Source: Roseovarius litorisediminis
Lineage (GTDB): Bacteria; Pseudomonadota; Alphaproteobacteria; Rhodobacterales; Rhodobacteraceae
Length of the DNA: 64,000 bases
Assembly (NCBI RefSeq): GCF_900172295.1
Contig: NZ_FWFL01000001.1
Coordinates: 645,334-709,333 of the forward strand
Direction of reading: 5' to 3'
The notes under the pieces were generated by a model that saw only the letters and a program-made list of their open reading frames with translations, did not search any database and was not told the origin of the DNA. Positions 62,959 through 64,000 of the stretch are shown piece after piece (the stretch's first letter is position 1; each line of letters begins with the position of its first letter). The translations under genes and the position numbers were made by a program.

Positions 62959-64000
62959 TCAAACAACTGGAAGCGAAACCGAAACATCATCGTCAATTGC
63001 CAACGTCGCCAGCACATTACTAGACCCATCGACGAACTCGTAAACGTCAAAATCGTTAACACCGTCATTGACGGAATCACTAAACGACCATGTTCCGGCA
63101 GGATCACCCGCCAAATTCACCGTGTCACTACTGTCTCCGTAGATCGTCGCGCTCTCTGCTGCACTCTTTCCCAGAAGTTGCTCCAACAGGGTGTCGGATT
63201 TGGAAGAAAGCCCAATTACATCCTGAAAAGTAACATTGAGTGTTTCGCTGGATGTATTTTCCAAATCAATTGCCTCGATGTCGCTGCCTTTTAAAGTAGG
63301 AAGCAGATCAGAGCCGACGTTGCTGCCGGCAGCCACAACCAAAACGTCGCGACCAACATCACCGTTATATACATCATCTGAACCACCCCACTCCAGACGG
63401 TCATCGCCCTGACCGCCATTGAGCGAGTTCACGCCGGAACCACCTGAAAGAAAATCATCGCCTGAACCACCCTCTAGCGTATCATTCCCCTCGCCTCCGA
63501 AAATTGTGTCATCGCCTGCCGCACCCTTGATAAGGTCATTGCCGCCCAAGCCATTTATTTGGTCTGCGCTGGCGCCGCCCAACAGTCGATCATCCCCTTC
63601 GGTGCCGTTGACGATATCCGGATCGTCCTTACCCGAGTTTTCCTTCACCGGCGTTACCGTGACTGTCACCGTGGCCGTATCGCTGCCGCCCTGGCCGTCC
63701 GAGACCGTGTAGCCGATCGTGTCGGTCCCGTTGAAATCGGCATCCGGGGAATAGCTCAGCGTACCATCCGCATTGATCAGCACCGTGCCGTTCTGCGCCG
63801 TTGCCTGGGTCACGCTCAGCGTATCACCGTCAACATCGCTGTCATTGTCCAGAACCGCGATCTGCACATTGCTGTCCTCGGCCGTGACAGCGCTGTCGTC
63901 CTGCGCCACCGGCGCGTCGTTCACCGCGCCCACGTTGACTGTCACCGTGGCCGTATCGCTGCCGCCCTGGCCGTCCGAGACCGTGTAGCCGATCGTGTCG
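62959..64000 (-). CDS. C-terminal part of a large RTX/cadherin-like repeat protein (partial)
   Basis: The minus-strand frame is open to the window edge, so the start lies beyond 64000. The visible 347 residues hold the end of one and all of another tandem Ig/cadherin-like repeat ('VNDAPVAQDDSAVTAEDS', 'VLDNDSDVDGDTLSVTQAT', 'GTDTIGYTVSDGQGGSDTAT'). RTX calcium-binding nonapeptides follow ('GGNDLIKGAAGDDTIFGGEG', 'NDTLEGGSGDDFLSGGSG'), then a roughly 150-residue C-terminal region likely holding the type I secretion signal. It is a secreted adhesin or biofilm protein, probably very large. Secretion genes are not seen here. Confidence 0.9.
   Translation of the reverse strand, partial: DTIGYTVSDGQGGSDTATVTVNVGAVNDAPVAQDDSAVTAEDSNVQIAVLDNDSDVDGDTLSVTQATAQNGTVLINADGTLSYSPDADFNGTDTIGYTVSDGQGGSDTATVTVTVTPVKENSGKDDPDIVNGTEGDDRLLGGASADQINGLGGNDLIKGAAGDDTIFGGEGNDTLEGGSGDDFLSGGSGVNSLNGGQGDDRLEWGGSDDVYNGDVGRDVLVVAAGSNVGSDLLPTLKGSDIEAIDLENTSSETLNVTFQDVIGLSSKSDTLLEQLLGKSAAESATIYGDSSDTVNLAGDPAGTWSFSDSVNDGVNDFDVYEFVDGSSNVLATLAIDDDVSVSLPVV
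63661..64000 (-). repeat. Tandem 276-bp coding repeat of the RTX/cadherin-like gene
   Basis: The 64 bp at 63661-63724 recur identically at 63937-64000, an offset of 276 bp (92 codons), matching one cadherin-like domain. Only the first copy and the start of the second are within the window. Perfect identity suggests recent expansion or gene conversion. Confidence 0.85.

Noticed and set aside
1..64000. CRISPR array, prophage or rRNA operon
   Set aside because: No regularly spaced identical repeats of CRISPR size, no phage structural genes and no rRNA sequence were seen on either strand.

Overview
The window looks like chromosomal DNA of a marine Rhodobacteraceae (Roseobacter-group alphaproteobacterium). 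The inference rests on high G+C coding sequence, on the aerobic cobaltochelatase genes cobS/cobT near a J-domain gene, on the fatty-acid cluster mltG-fabF-(hisA-like)-acpP-fabG-fabD, on a YcjX / DUF697 / DUF2339 membrane operon, and on a hairpin repeat of a kind I remember from rhodobacterial genomes. No rRNA, CRISPR array or prophage is visible. One tRNA, Arg(TCT), is present.

Left part (1-18 kb). A tightly overlapping minus-strand operon encodes two DUF1538 membrane proteins, a P-II-like protein and a CBS-domain protein. An SDR gene follows, flanked by two tiny coupled reading frames, and then a secreted protein with lysozyme-inhibitor-like and SH3 domains. An IS110-family (IS1111-group) element with 14-bp subterminal inverted repeats comes next. 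Beyond it lie an AraC regulator divergent from a Tat-exported metallo-beta-lactamase-fold protein, a two-gene RND efflux unit, an ArsP-like permease divergent from a LysR regulator, an agmatinase-like/M20 amidohydrolase pair, and mazG.

Middle (18-43 kb). ileS is followed by a monooxygenase remnant and a truncated haemoglobin. Then come the DUF2339-DUF697-GNAT-YcjX operon, truA, tRNA-Arg, a complete oligopeptide-type ABC transporter (ATPase divergent from the binding protein and two permeases), a DUF4177 protein, a J-domain protein, msrB, cobS, a small coupled ORF, cobT, a MATE exporter and a polyphosphate kinase 2.

Right core (43-58.6 kb). This holds fatty-acid synthesis and MltG, a cytochrome b561-YceI fusion, the Trm112/Lon-N/YbbN group, xthA, an OmpR-type response regulator with a candidate small RNA downstream, ribA, a decayed GMC oxidoreductase, DUF2842, purA and a DUF6524 protein.

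Right end (58.6-64 kb). This stretch is accessory. It has remnants of an IS3 and an IS6 transposase, a second MATE transporter, a membrane protein with a cyclic-nucleotide-binding domain, an HD-hydrolase pseudogene broken only by in-frame stops, and the C-terminal end of a large RTX/cadherin-like adhesin with near-identical 276-bp repeats running off the window.

The most interesting items are the DUF1538/P-II/CBS operon, the IS1111 element (possible guide RNA, Asn in place of the expected catalytic Ser), a GTA motif repeated every 9 bp at three gene borders, a HisA paralogue with an altered catalytic residue inside the fab cluster, and the candidate small RNA at 53.4 kb. All assignments come from reading the sequence. 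No database search was run.
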